Below are positions 1-5,480 of a stretch of DNA of 7,639 nucleotides, in pieces. Location: NCBI GenBank assembly GCA_005879255.1, contig VBKY01000082.1, forward strand, positions 1-7,639. The letters run 5' to 3'. The notes beneath the pieces were generated by a model. The model was not told the origin of the DNA and made no database searches. It was given only the letters and a program-made list of their open reading frames with translations. The first letter of the stretch is position 1. Every line of letters starts with the position of its first letter. The position numbers were made by a program, and so were the translations under genes. This DNA comes from Deltaproteobacteria bacterium (GTDB lineage Bacteria; Desulfobacterota_B; Binatia; UBA9968).

Positions 1-751
1 AGTCGTGATCCACGGCGCCGCGCTCGAGCAGGAGCCGGCCGACGGCGTTCATCAGCGGGATGTCGCCGCCGGGGGCTACGGGGACGTAGAGCGTGGCGTA
101 CTTGGCGGTGTCCGTCCGCCGGGGATCGACCACGATCAGCTCGACGCCGGGGTTCGCCTTGAGGTGGGCCTTGACCCGGTTGAAGGTCACCGGGAAGGCT
201 TCCGCCATGTTGGTCCCCCAGACGACCAGGCAATCGCTCAGGTCGATGTCGGCGTAGCAGCACGGCGGGCCGTCGGCGCCGAGGCTCGTTTGGTAGCCCC
301 TCACGGCCGATGCCATGCAGAGCCGGCTGTTGGAGTCGGTGTTGTTCGTGCCGATCGACCCCTTGAACAGCTTGACGGCCAGATAGCTCGCCTCGCTGTC
401 GAGCTGGCCGCTGCCATAGAAGGCCACCGCGTCCGGGCCGTGCCGGTCGATAATCTCCCGGAACCGCGCCGCCGTCCAGCCGAGCGCGTCCTCCCACCTC
501 ATCGGCCGGAGTTCCTTGCCGCGCGCCGGGCGCACGTGGGGTTGCATCAGGCGGTCGGGCGTGTGGATCACCTCGGGCAGGGTCGCCCCCTTGGCGCAGA
601 TGTCCCCCAGGTTGGCCGGCGCATCGGCCACGCCCCTGACACGAATCAGCTCGCCGTTGGCCGACTCCATCAAGAGCCGACAGCCCACCCCGCAGTAGGG
701 GCAGATCGCCTGGCCCTTGGTCGTCTCTTGGGTGATCAACGGGGTGGTCAT
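1..751 (-). CDS. Molybdopterin oxidoreductase, N-terminal part (assimilatory nitrate reductase / formate dehydrogenase alpha type); cut by window edge
   Basis: About 250 residues are visible and the frame runs open off the left edge; full members of this family have roughly 700-900 residues. From a start at 751, a [4Fe-4S] motif CPYCGVGC gives Cys17, Cys20 and Cys24, and the fourth ligand is Cys52 in GDICAKG, with the family lysine two residues on. The Mo-bis-MGD domain follows: SRLCMASAV places the likely Mo-ligand Cys at 145, then LGADGPPCCYADIDLSDC and VDPRRTDTAKYA, all typical of NasA-type reductases and related FdhA proteins. It would reduce nitrate or oxidise formate in the cytoplasm; the visible part does not decide which. 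ATG 751 is preferred over ATG 754 because GGAGG (761-757) lies 5 bases away. The start overlaps the stop of the PPOX gene (TGATG), so coupled translation is likely. The 5' end is nearly identical to that of the PPOX gene. The DNA is GC-rich. Confidence 0.9.
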   Translation of the reverse strand, partial: MTTPLITQETTKGQAICPYCGVGCRLLMESANGELIRVRGVADAPANLGDICAKGATLPEVIHTPDRLMQPHVRPARGKELRPMRWEDALGWTAARFREIIDRHGPDAVAFYGSGQLDSEASYLAVKLFKGSIGTNNTDSNSRLCMASAVRGYQTSLGADGPPCCYADIDLSDCLVVWGTNMAEAFPVTFNRVKAHLKANPGVELIVVDPRRTDTAKYATLYVPVAPGGDIPLMNAVGRLLLERGAVDHD

Positions 752-1395
752 CATCTCCTCCGGGGCGCAGATTTGGCCTGAAAATAGTCACCGCCTTTGG
801 CGCGCACGTCATCGGTGCCCCACTGGCGCACTTCCTCCCCGACTTTGTCCATACGGGGGATGTGCTTGGAACAATGGATGTACGCCTCTTCGACCGTAAC
901 CAGCACCCACAGCTCGGGCCGGCGCCCGCTTGTCTCAGCGATATCTGCTCGCAGGGCGGCGGAGAAATCGGGGCAGGCCAACAGCTCCTCGTTCGAGAGG
1001 ATCCGGGCCGCGCCGTTGACGTGCAGCCCGATCTTATCCCGCATGAAGTCGACGAAGAGCAGGCCCGCGTGAGAGTTCTCGGTGATGTTGCCCAGGCTGG
1101 CCATGACCCCGTTGCCGCGGTACTCCGGGTAGACCAGGATCTTCTCGTCGAGGACGTGGACGAAACCCGCCTCCCCGGCCCGGAAGCTGACGTCGCATTC
1201 GCCATGACCGTCGGCGGTGGAGAGGAAGAACATCTCCTGGCGGGCGATGAAGGTGCGCATCTGCGGGTTGAGATAGTTGAGCATCTGATTCTTGTAAAAA
1301 GCGTCGGCTCGTTTCCGGTTGCCGTACCGCTCCTGCAGATCATGTTCGCCGCACGAGCCGAGCATGGTCTGTTGGATGATCAAAGGGGTGGTCAT
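751..1395 (-). CDS. PPOX-family FMN-binding split-barrel protein (pyridoxamine 5'-phosphate oxidase-like)
   Basis: This 214-residue protein looks complete. Residues about 45-135 fit the FMN-binding split-barrel fold: RTFIARQEMFFLSTAD, CDVSFRAGEAGFVHVLD, then GNGVMASLGNITENSHAGLL and FVDFMRDKIGLHVNGAARI. The C-terminal signature VTVEEAYIHCSKHIPR (about 167-181) is typical of the 'PPOX family' proteins often found beside ferredoxin or nitrate/nitrite redox genes. Such proteins bind FMN or F420 and act as flavin oxidoreductases; they are generally not true PdxH. No substrate can be named from sequence. The start has a strong AGGAGG at 1406-1401, 5 bases upstream. The stop overlaps the start of the molybdopterin oxidoreductase, so the two are probably co-translated and this may be an accessory redox protein for it. 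There is no signal peptide, so it is cytoplasmic. Confidence 0.85.
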   Translation of the reverse strand: MTTPLIIQQTMLGSCGEHDLQERYGNRKRADAFYKNQMLNYLNPQMRTFIARQEMFFLSTADGHGECDVSFRAGEAGFVHVLDEKILVYPEYRGNGVMASLGNITENSHAGLLFVDFMRDKIGLHVNGAARILSNEELLACPDFSAALRADIAETSGRRPELWVLVTVEEAYIHCSKHIPRMDKVGEEVRQWGTDDVRAKGGDYFQAKSAPRRR

Positions 1396-1521
1396 TATTT
1401 CCTCCTATGCCGCATCACTAAAACATGTCGTGATGCTCCTTGTGTTTTGGACGATGGAGGCCTGATGGCAGGCTCTCGATTGCGTCCGTCAGGTTGTGGG
1501 ATCGATGCGCGGCCACGCGCA

Positions 1522-1686
1522 TCAGAACATCGAATTCTCCTCGAACAAGCGGGCGACCATTGCGGAGTCGAGATAGGCGCAATAACGGTTGTCGAACCGC
1601 ATGCGGTTCTTGGCGGTAGCGCCCGCGTGGAGTTCGACTACGGCCTGATCGTCCTTGACGATGAGATGCTCGACGCTGAGCTGCGA
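1522..1686 (-). pseudogene. SnoaL / NTF2-like (ketosteroid isomerase-like) C-terminal remnant
   Basis: In the +1 frame relative to the chimeric frame, 54 codons read [31 protein letters not shown], then [18 protein letters not shown] and a stop. This is the C-terminal part of the SnoaL-like family, whose usual pattern is VVELHA.ATAKNG..FDNRYC, then W..RFEDGKI..VR, then AYLDSALVA.LF. The strand between NRYC and AYLDS, about 14 residues, appears to be deleted. No start codon belongs to it: it follows directly on the NDH-2 fragment with a frame change. It is read here as a third gene remnant of the same former operon. Confidence 0.65.
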
Positions 1687-2056
1687 ATGCGTACAGAATT
1701 TTGTGCCGGATGTCGGTCGCCTCTTCTATGCTTTTCATACCCGGGGCCCATTCGCGCCAGGCGTCCTGTCCGTAGTAAGAGGTCTGCGAACCCGCTGAGA
1801 CAATCAGCGAGTCGTATTCGAAGCTTGCACCATCAGCGAGCAGCACGCGCTTGGATAGCGGATCGATATCTACGACCTGGCCGAGTAGCACGCGAATATT
1901 TTTCTGGCGGTTCAACACGCTGCGCACAGGCGCGGCAATTTCGCCGCGCGACAGCGAGCCGGTCGCGACTTGATACAGTAGCGGCTGGAACAGCTGACAG
2001 TTGCGTCGATCAATAAGCGTCACATCGACGGGCGCTGATCTCAGTGCCTGTGCTGC
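1685..2056 (-). pseudogene. Internal fragment of type II NADH dehydrogenase (NDH-2)
   Basis: Within the chimeric frame, [91 protein letters not shown] and IRHKILYAF follow the FAD-domain of membrane-associated NADH:quinone oxidoreductase (Ndh) in order. The glycine-rich dinucleotide motif expected just before AAQALR is absent, replaced by sequence around IPQERR. The second (NADH) Rossmann motif, expected after ILYAF, is also absent. Normally conserved positions look altered (DRRNCQLFQ where DRRNFHLFQ is usual; GSLSRGE where GSLSPGE is usual), which fits relaxed selection. About one third of a full NDH-2 remains. Confidence 0.8.
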
Positions 2057-2613
2057 CCTGCGCTCCTGCGGAATCGTCTCAATCCGGAGGATAGAGTCAT
2101 GCAGCGGGTAGGAGATGAACAGGCCGCGCGGCCGCCGGTAGATGTGACTGAATTGTTGACACGCCAGCGCAACCACCGGTGTGTAGACCATGGGAGTCAT
2201 TTCTTCAATGTGGTCGAGGAGAAGCCTGTAGAAGAGGACTTCGTTGGTATCCTGCAGAGCGCGCAAATAGATGTGTCGCTCCAAGTCGTCGTTTTTTCGC
2301 TTGTAGGCCTCGTACGCGCGCACCACTTGCTCCTCGAGGCTCTCGACATGTGGCGGCAGAAGTCCGTGCAATCCAAACTTGCTCCGTTCGTTCTCCGTGA
2401 ACGTTGTGCCTTTGTTGAACCCTTGGCGGTTCAGGAGATCCATGCCATGAGGGACATCTGGGGAACATGATTGCTTTGGTGACTGTTGTGTAGCCATTCT
2501 CGTGTTTCTTTTTTCTTCTGTTACTTTTTTCTTCGCCATGTCACCATTGCTCATCTCGATTTTAGTACTTCGGTGAAGCGCCCTTCATTTTATGTTGCTG
2601 ACTCCGTGCGTAG

Positions 2614-2628
2614 GCAAAAGACCTGCCA
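2614..2628 (-). promoter_or_regulatory. Sigma-54 (-24/-12) promoter, downstream member of a tandem pair
   Basis: On the minus strand it reads TGGCAGGTCTTTTGC. GG and GC are separated by exactly 10 bases and the -12 part ends in TTTTGC, against the consensus TGGCACG-N4-TTGC. The predicted transcription start is about 2602, some 48 bases before ATG 2554 of the chimeric gene. Confidence 0.7.
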
Positions 2629-2630
2629 GC

Positions 2631-2645
2631 GCAAAAGATCTGCCA
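2631..2645 (-). promoter_or_regulatory. Sigma-54 (-24/-12) promoter, upstream member of a tandem pair
   Basis: On the minus strand it reads TGGCAGATCTTTTGC, differing by one base from the element 17 bp downstream and with the same correct GG-N10-GC spacing. The predicted start is about 2619. The 17-bp offset means the two would use different faces or registers relative to the same upstream activator. Confidence 0.7.
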
Positions 2646-2801
2646 AAGTCGGTTTTGGGCCGAGATCGTGGGAACTAGAATGACTCGAGATGAAAAAGAC
2701 TCTGCTCAAGTGAGCAACAAAGCCCCACTCGCTACACATTGTCGCCTCACTCTGTCGGTAGGAAAAATTTCGACTGCTGGAAATCGCGACCGCTGAAGAA
2801 A

Positions 2802-2859
2802 GTGTCGGAGCTTTGATGCGCCTCTCGGTAAGTGTCGAGACTTCGACACACTTCGACAC
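2802..2859. promoter_or_regulatory. Enhancer-like dyad cluster (GTGTCGA/TCGACAC) upstream of the tandem sigma-54 promoters
   Basis: GTGTCGAGACTTCGACAC at 2832-2849 is a perfect 7-4-7 dyad. It is followed by an exact 10-bp tandem duplication of ACTTCGACAC (2840-2849 and 2850-2859), which adds another half-site. A weaker half-site, GTGTCGG, starts at 2802. They lie about 160-215 bp upstream of the promoters, a normal distance for a bacterial enhancer-binding protein. The regulator is not in the window. Confidence 0.6.
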
Positions 2860-3045
2860 GTGAATCCAGTCGCCCTTTGGCTCCGTTAGATTCAAAACTG
2901 CTCGGAGGGTAATTCTCGATGTTTTGCGTTGCTATCGTTGAAAGTTATCGCGGTTGGCGCAAAATTTTCTGATAGTGGTTGATATGAAGCAGGATTCGAC
3001 GAAACACCTTTCACCACGAAGATCGCGCCTCTCTCTCATTTCGAC

Positions 3046-3065
3046 CCCTTCGACAAGGCTCAGGG
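3046..3065. repeat. Imperfect palindromic intergenic repeat (CCCTTCGACAAG type)
   Basis: CCCTTCGACAAGGCTCAGGG is a near-palindrome of a kind seen scattered in intergenic DNA of many environmental bacterial genomes. That statement is from general recollection, not a search. It is the first unit of the repeat cluster. Confidence 0.55.
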
Positions 3066-3085
3066 TAGACTCCGGAAAATCTTAG

Positions 3086-3107
3086 ATCCCTCACATCCGT
3101 TCGGGAT
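3086..3107. repeat. Short palindromic repeat (ATCCC...GGGAT)
   Basis: ATCCCTCA and TTCGGGAT frame a short loop; the full unit extends to GGGATGAC. It follows the previous repeat by 20 bp, and such units are often found together in intergenic repeat clusters. The stem is only 5 bp perfect. Confidence 0.4.
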
Positions 3108-3140
3108 GACAACGCGCACTTCAGGGAATCGCGAGGACAC

Positions 3141-3164
3141 AGCGCGGCAGAGCCGCAACCAAAG
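3141..3164. repeat. Left arm of a 24-bp inverted repeat
   Basis: The arm contains GCGGCAGAGCCGCAACCAAAG and is itself a small hairpin (GCGGC/GCCGC). It matches the reverse complement of 3448-3471 at 23 of 24 positions. The two arms enclose 283 bp containing no gene. Confidence 0.75.
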
Positions 3165-3179
3165 CAGCAAGCCTTATTT

Positions 3180-3264
3180 CACCACAGAGGCACGGAGTTC
3201 GCAGAGGTCGGAGTATTTCTTGATCAAGAACTCTTTACTCCGCGCCCTCAGCGCCTCCGCGGTG
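3180..3264. repeat. Long imperfect palindrome with a perfect 14-bp core palindrome
   Basis: The left arm begins CACCACAGAGGCACGGAG and the right arm ends CAGCGCCTCCGCGGTG. The arms pair imperfectly over about 30 bases with small gaps. The centre (3217-3230) is the perfect palindrome TTCTTGATCAAGAA. It could form a long hairpin or cruciform. It resembles 'CACCACAGAGGCAC' intergenic repeats found in environmental genomes, from recollection. Confidence 0.6.
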
Positions 3265-3368
3265 AGTTCTCTTCTGGATCGATACAATCAGAATAGACAC
3301 TGGAAAATTTGCGGACATGGAGAAAACTTTCGGATAGCAATACGAAAGGATTTTAAGAAGGTCGAAGA

Positions 3369-3391
3369 GGGCCGGGTTTGAAACACGCCCC
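3369..3391. repeat. Palindromic intergenic repeat (GGGC..GTTTGAAAC..GCCCC)
   Basis: GGGCCGGGTTTGAAACACGCCCC-type near-palindrome (outer GGGC/GCCC, inner GTTT/AAAC) followed by CTACA. A similar unit recurs in intergenic regions of many uncultured bacteria, from recollection. Confidence 0.5.
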
Positions 3392-3447
3392 TACAATTTC
3401 GATTTCGTGTTGCGCACTTTGCGGCGCTTGCGGTCAAATATTGTTCT

Positions 3448-3471
3448 CTTTGGTTGCGGCTTTGCCGCGCT
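3448..3471. repeat. Right arm of the 24-bp inverted repeat
   Basis: Contains GGTTGCGGCTTTGCCGCGCT and pairs with 3141-3164 with a single mismatch. Together the arms delimit a 331-bp non-coding unit carrying two further palindromes, compatible with a REPIN-like pair or a non-autonomous element. No target-site duplication was identified. Confidence 0.75.
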
Positions 3472-3588
3472 AGACTCGGAAGGTCAGAGTTCTGATTCGA
3501 TCTGTCTCTGGGCTCATTGACATTGCGACTGAGTTCGTCGTTTAGCGACGAAAATTACTTTGTCGTCCCAATCCGTAAACATCCAGGA

Positions 3589-3921
3589 TTATCGTTCTCT
3601 CACCGCCCGCACCATTTGATTCTTATCTTGATTTCTAATTTCGTAGTAAATCGCTATTTCGTCGTCCACGTTGCCCACTTGATCGCAAATAGTGACCTTA
3701 GAAAGCGGAAGCCAAAAGACAACGGCCCACGGATCGTCGAGAACTCGATAAACCGCCGTCGAGTCCATCAGCAGTGTGTCTCTGTGTACCCTAGCCAAAG
3801 CATCGTCTACACAAGCACTCTCTGCTGGCGTGCTCATTAAAAAGAGCAGAATGATACTCAGAAGGAAACGTGAAAATTGTCGGCGGCTGCCAGCCACCAT
3901 TCGCTCGAGAAATTGCAACAT
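3589..3921 (-). CDS. Small exported protein of unknown function
   Basis: The 110-residue product starts with a Sec-type signal peptide: basic stretch GSRRQFSR, hydrophobic FLLSIILLFLM, and a likely cleavage near STPAESAC. The predicted mature part, about 75 residues, has two cysteines (ACVDD and TICDQV), which could form a disulfide, and an aromatic/hydrophobic middle (YRVLDDPWAVVFWLPLSKV). The lipobox pattern is not met, so a soluble periplasmic protein is likelier than a lipoprotein. ATG 3921 is preceded only by a weak purine run; ATG 3900 is an alternative start with a tighter signal peptide. It begins 40 bases after the MlaC-like gene stop on the same strand with no promoter seen between, so one operon is likely. 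I do not recognise the family. Confidence 0.6.
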   Translation of the reverse strand: MLQFLERMVAGSRRQFSRFLLSIILLFLMSTPAESACVDDALARVHRDTLLMDSTAVYRVLDDPWAVVFWLPLSKVTICDQVGNVDDEIAIYYEIRNQDKNQMVRAVRER

Positions 3922-3961
3922 TTTCTTTTCACACCAATGCTTGCTTCTTTGATTTCTAATC

Positions 3962-4555
3962 CTAAAGGCCTGGCGTCTTATCCTTCATTCGATGAACTAG
4001 CTCCTGATAGGAAGAGCTTGCCAGCACGCGGCTGAACTGCGCGCGGTAATTGTTGACAAGGCTTATGTCTTCGATGACTACGTCGTACACCTTCCAGTCG
4101 CCGTTCACATTGTCGAGCCGGTAATTAACCGAGAATTCTTGCCCTTTGTTGTCAACGATCTTGGTGTCCACCTCGGCGTAACCATGGTCCTCTCGCTCGT
4201 TTAGGTATCGGACTTTTTGATCATTGTAGGATTCGATCTGCTTCAGATAGGCCCGCTCAAGGAGATCAGTAAAAAGCTGGACGAATTCCTTTTGTTCCTC
4301 GGGGGTGTGGCGACGCCACTCGGGACCTAGCGCGCGTCTGGCCATCTCCGTGAAATCAAACCTTTGATAGATAACTTTCTTGAGTTCCTCGCGTCGCTCA
4401 TTTTTTTTGCCCTCTTGTTTGAGCCGAGGATCCGCGAGAATCGCGAGCAGTTTGTCGACGCTTTGACGAACCTGGTCTCCCGGCGCTCCTGCGGCGACGG
4501 AAACCGGCTGCATGAACAGAAAAATTCCTAAACCGAATGCCGCCATTCCCTTCAT
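3962..4555 (-). CDS. MlaC/Ttg2D-family periplasmic phospholipid-binding protein (ABC transporter auxiliary component)
   Basis: The 197-residue protein has the MlaC/Tol-tolerance Ttg2 layout. It has an N-terminal signal peptide (MKGMAAFGLGIFLFMQPVSVAA), a helical segment with DFTEMARRALGPEWR and TPEEQKEFVQLFTDLLERAYLKQIESY, then a beta section (YAEVDTKIVDNKGQEFSVNYRL, GDWKVYDVVIEDISLVNNYRAQF) and the closing helix. MlaC carries phospholipids between the outer-membrane MlaA complex and the inner-membrane MlaFEDB transporter, or plays a similar role in hopanoid clusters (HpnM). The neighbouring transporter genes are absent here, so this is an orphan copy. The frame extends upstream to 4606, but ATG 4555 places the signal peptide at the N-terminus and has AGGGGGG (4570-4564) about 8 bases ahead. 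A small exported protein follows 40 bases downstream. Confidence 0.85.
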   Translation of the reverse strand: MKGMAAFGLGIFLFMQPVSVAAGAPGDQVRQSVDKLLAILADPRLKQEGKKNERREELKKVIYQRFDFTEMARRALGPEWRRHTPEEQKEFVQLFTDLLERAYLKQIESYNDQKVRYLNEREDHGYAEVDTKIVDNKGQEFSVNYRLDNVNGDWKVYDVVIEDISLVNNYRAQFSRVLASSSYQELVHRMKDKTPGL

Positions 4556-4606
4556 CCGTCGGACCCCCCTATCACCTTTTCCTATGGGCTCAATCTCCTC
4601 GAGCAA

Positions 4607-4749
4607 GATTGCTTATTGCCGCAGAACTTATGCGCACACAAACGCCGGCTTTAACTCCGTTGGATCACCCGATGCACTGGCAGTTTTCGCCTCGCGCAGA
4701 GTTGTGTCTCCTCTTATGAGCGAGGAAATAGTTTCGCCTGTTCATCAAA
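4607..4749. other. Short intergenic gap between lipoprotein and MlaC-like gene
   Basis: No sigma-54 element fits here. A direct repeat of AGGCGAAA on the minus strand and a TCCTC/GAGGA stem are the only structures seen; neither is a clear terminator. The promoter of the MlaC-like gene was not found. Confidence 0.4.
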
Positions 4750-5088
4750 CTAGTATTCGCCTTGTTTGAGTCCTTGGATTTCTCTTCGCTGGCGGTCTAT
4801 CTCCCTCTGCTCCTGACCGATTCTCTGTTGCTGCTCGTCCTGCTTCATCTCCTGCCCTTGAAGCTGATCGCCAATCAGAGCGCCCGCTCCCAGGCCGAGC
4901 AAACCACCGATCGCCGCGCCGGCCCCGGCGTGTCCCACGGTGCTACCGATGATACCGCCGGCAGCGGCGCCGCCAAGTGCGCCGATGCCGGCTCCCTTTT
5001 CTCGCGTCGTTAACGGCGCGGAACAGCCTAGCAAACTGGTTACAAAGACTATCAGCGCGAAATATGTTAGTGCGGATTTCCTAATCAT
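4750..5088 (-). CDS. Glycine-zipper lipoprotein (17-kDa surface antigen / OmpA-like glycine-zipper type)
   Basis: The 112-residue protein begins MIRKSALTYF and has a lipoprotein signal peptide ending in the lipobox LLGC, with lipidated Cys22. Residues about 32-74 form a glycine zipper rich in GxxxG spacing (GAGIGALGGAAAGGIIGS, GAGAAIGGLLGLGAGALIGD). Residues about 76-110 are a Gln/Glu/Arg-rich coiled-coil-like tail (QDEQQQRIGQEQREIDRQRR). Such proteins insert glycine-zipper hairpins in the outer membrane and often link to envelope stability or stress. The frame is open up to 5166, but ATG 5088 is preferred: it puts the signal peptide first and has GGAG about 7 bases upstream. A sigma-54 promoter lies at 5231-5245 with enhancer dyads beyond it, giving a fairly long leader of about 130 bases. 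Confidence 0.85.
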   Translation of the reverse strand: MIRKSALTYFALIVFVTSLLGCSAPLTTREKGAGIGALGGAAAGGIIGSTVGHAGAGAAIGGLLGLGAGALIGDQLQGQEMKQDEQQQRIGQEQREIDRQRREIQGLKQGEY

Positions 5089-5230
5089 TCTTGTCTCCTG
5101 CTGCGGTCTTCCCGCGTCCGTCGTCATGATTGTGCGTTCTTCTAACTTTAGTGTGCCTCTCTCCAAGGGCAGATTCGTTCAAGCGCTTCCTTATATTGAA
5201 TGCGCTGTTCGTCTCTCTTACCAAGCCTGC

Positions 5231-5245
5231 GCAAAAAAGCTGCCA
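5231..5245 (-). promoter_or_regulatory. Sigma-54 (-24/-12) promoter of the glycine-zipper lipoprotein
   Basis: On the minus strand it reads TGGCAGCTTTTTTGC with correct GG-N10-GC spacing and a TTTTTTGC -12 part. The first five bases plus G match the tandem elements at 2614-2645, and the plus-strand sequence continues with the same CCAAAGT beyond it. The predicted start is about 5219. Confidence 0.7.
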
Positions 5246-5325
5246 AAGTTTTTTTGAGCCTGATTTGTAGAAAGTGAGTGAACACAGGAAAATTTCCACT
5301 GCGCGGATCAGCAGTGCTGGGAAAA

Positions 5326-5375
5326 GTGTCGAATGTTCGACGCGCCTCGCGACAGGTGTCGAGGTCTTACGACAC
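5326..5375. promoter_or_regulatory. Enhancer-like dyads upstream of the lipoprotein promoter
   Basis: GTGTCGAATGTTCGACGC (5326-5343) and GTGTCGAGGTCTTACGACAC (5356-5375) are dyads with TGTCG/CGACA arms, and CGACAGGTGTCG (5350-5361) forms a further palindrome between them. They lie about 80-130 bp upstream of the sigma-54 element. The block can be aligned with 2801-2872, including the flanking GAA.CCAGT. Confidence 0.65.
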
Positions 5376-5480
5376 TTGAAGCCAGTTCATATGCCTGCCA
5401 ATACCCTCGCCCGGCTTTCATCCAGCCGGCCGCTCCCCGTCGCCATCGCACAACTTCAGAACCCACGGCGGGCTAACTAG

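Larger units (their letters stand above)
1418..2554 (-). pseudogene. Chimeric reading frame: malic enzyme N-terminus joined to an NDH-2 fragment and a frameshifted tail
   Basis: A 378-codon open frame made of pieces of unrelated proteins. Residues about 30-154 (2467-2093) match the N-terminal domain of NAD(P)-dependent malic enzyme: [76 protein letters not shown]. The tyrosine at about 124 matches the family's catalytic Tyr, but the NAD-binding domain and most of the about 550-residue enzyme are missing. The frame then enters part of a type II NADH dehydrogenase (about 167-290) and after about 290 becomes Arg-rich and non-homologous, because the coding signal moves to the +1 frame. Neither enzyme can be functional. 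The start is uncertain: ATG 2554 is the longest choice, and ATG 2539 or 2497 are possible; none has a strong Shine-Dalgarno site. Two tandem sigma-54 promoters lie just upstream, so it may still be transcribed together with the PPOX and molybdopterin genes. Confidence 0.8.
2646..3588. other. Gene-free intergenic region with regulatory sites and repeats
   Basis: I see no convincing coding region on either strand. Short open frames here have no domain signal or ribosome binding site. The left part holds the enhancer dyads; the segment about 3046-3471 is a cluster of palindromic repeats. A perfect 7-bp stem with a 5-base loop (TTCGTCG / CGACGAA, 3534-3552) lies about 37 bases past the stop of the gene at 3589-3921. 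It might end that transcript but has no T-tract. Confidence 0.6.

Noticed and set aside
5..781. Long plus-strand frame of 258 codons
   Set aside because: It is the antisense shadow of the molybdopterin oxidoreductase, whose minus-strand translation has clear Fe-S and Mo-cofactor motifs.
862..2016. Plus-strand frame of 384 codons
   Set aside because: It is antisense to the PPOX gene and the chimeric frame; its translation has no domain signal and shifts composition along its length, and both opposing sequences are recognisable proteins.
2099..2470. Plus-strand frame of 123 codons
   Set aside because: It is the complement of the malic-enzyme N-terminal fragment, which is clearly the coding sense.
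3106..3381. Plus-strand frame of 91 codons across the repeat cluster
   Set aside because: It runs straight through palindromic repeats and has no ribosome binding site or protein-like pattern.
3451..3465. Sigma-54-like match TGGTTGCGGCTTTGC
   Set aside because: The spacing fits, but it lies wholly inside the right arm of the inverted repeat, has a poor -24 part (TGGTTGC) and has no gene downstream in that orientation.
3046..3471. CRISPR array
   Set aside because: The repeats here are different palindromes, not regularly spaced copies of one direct repeat.
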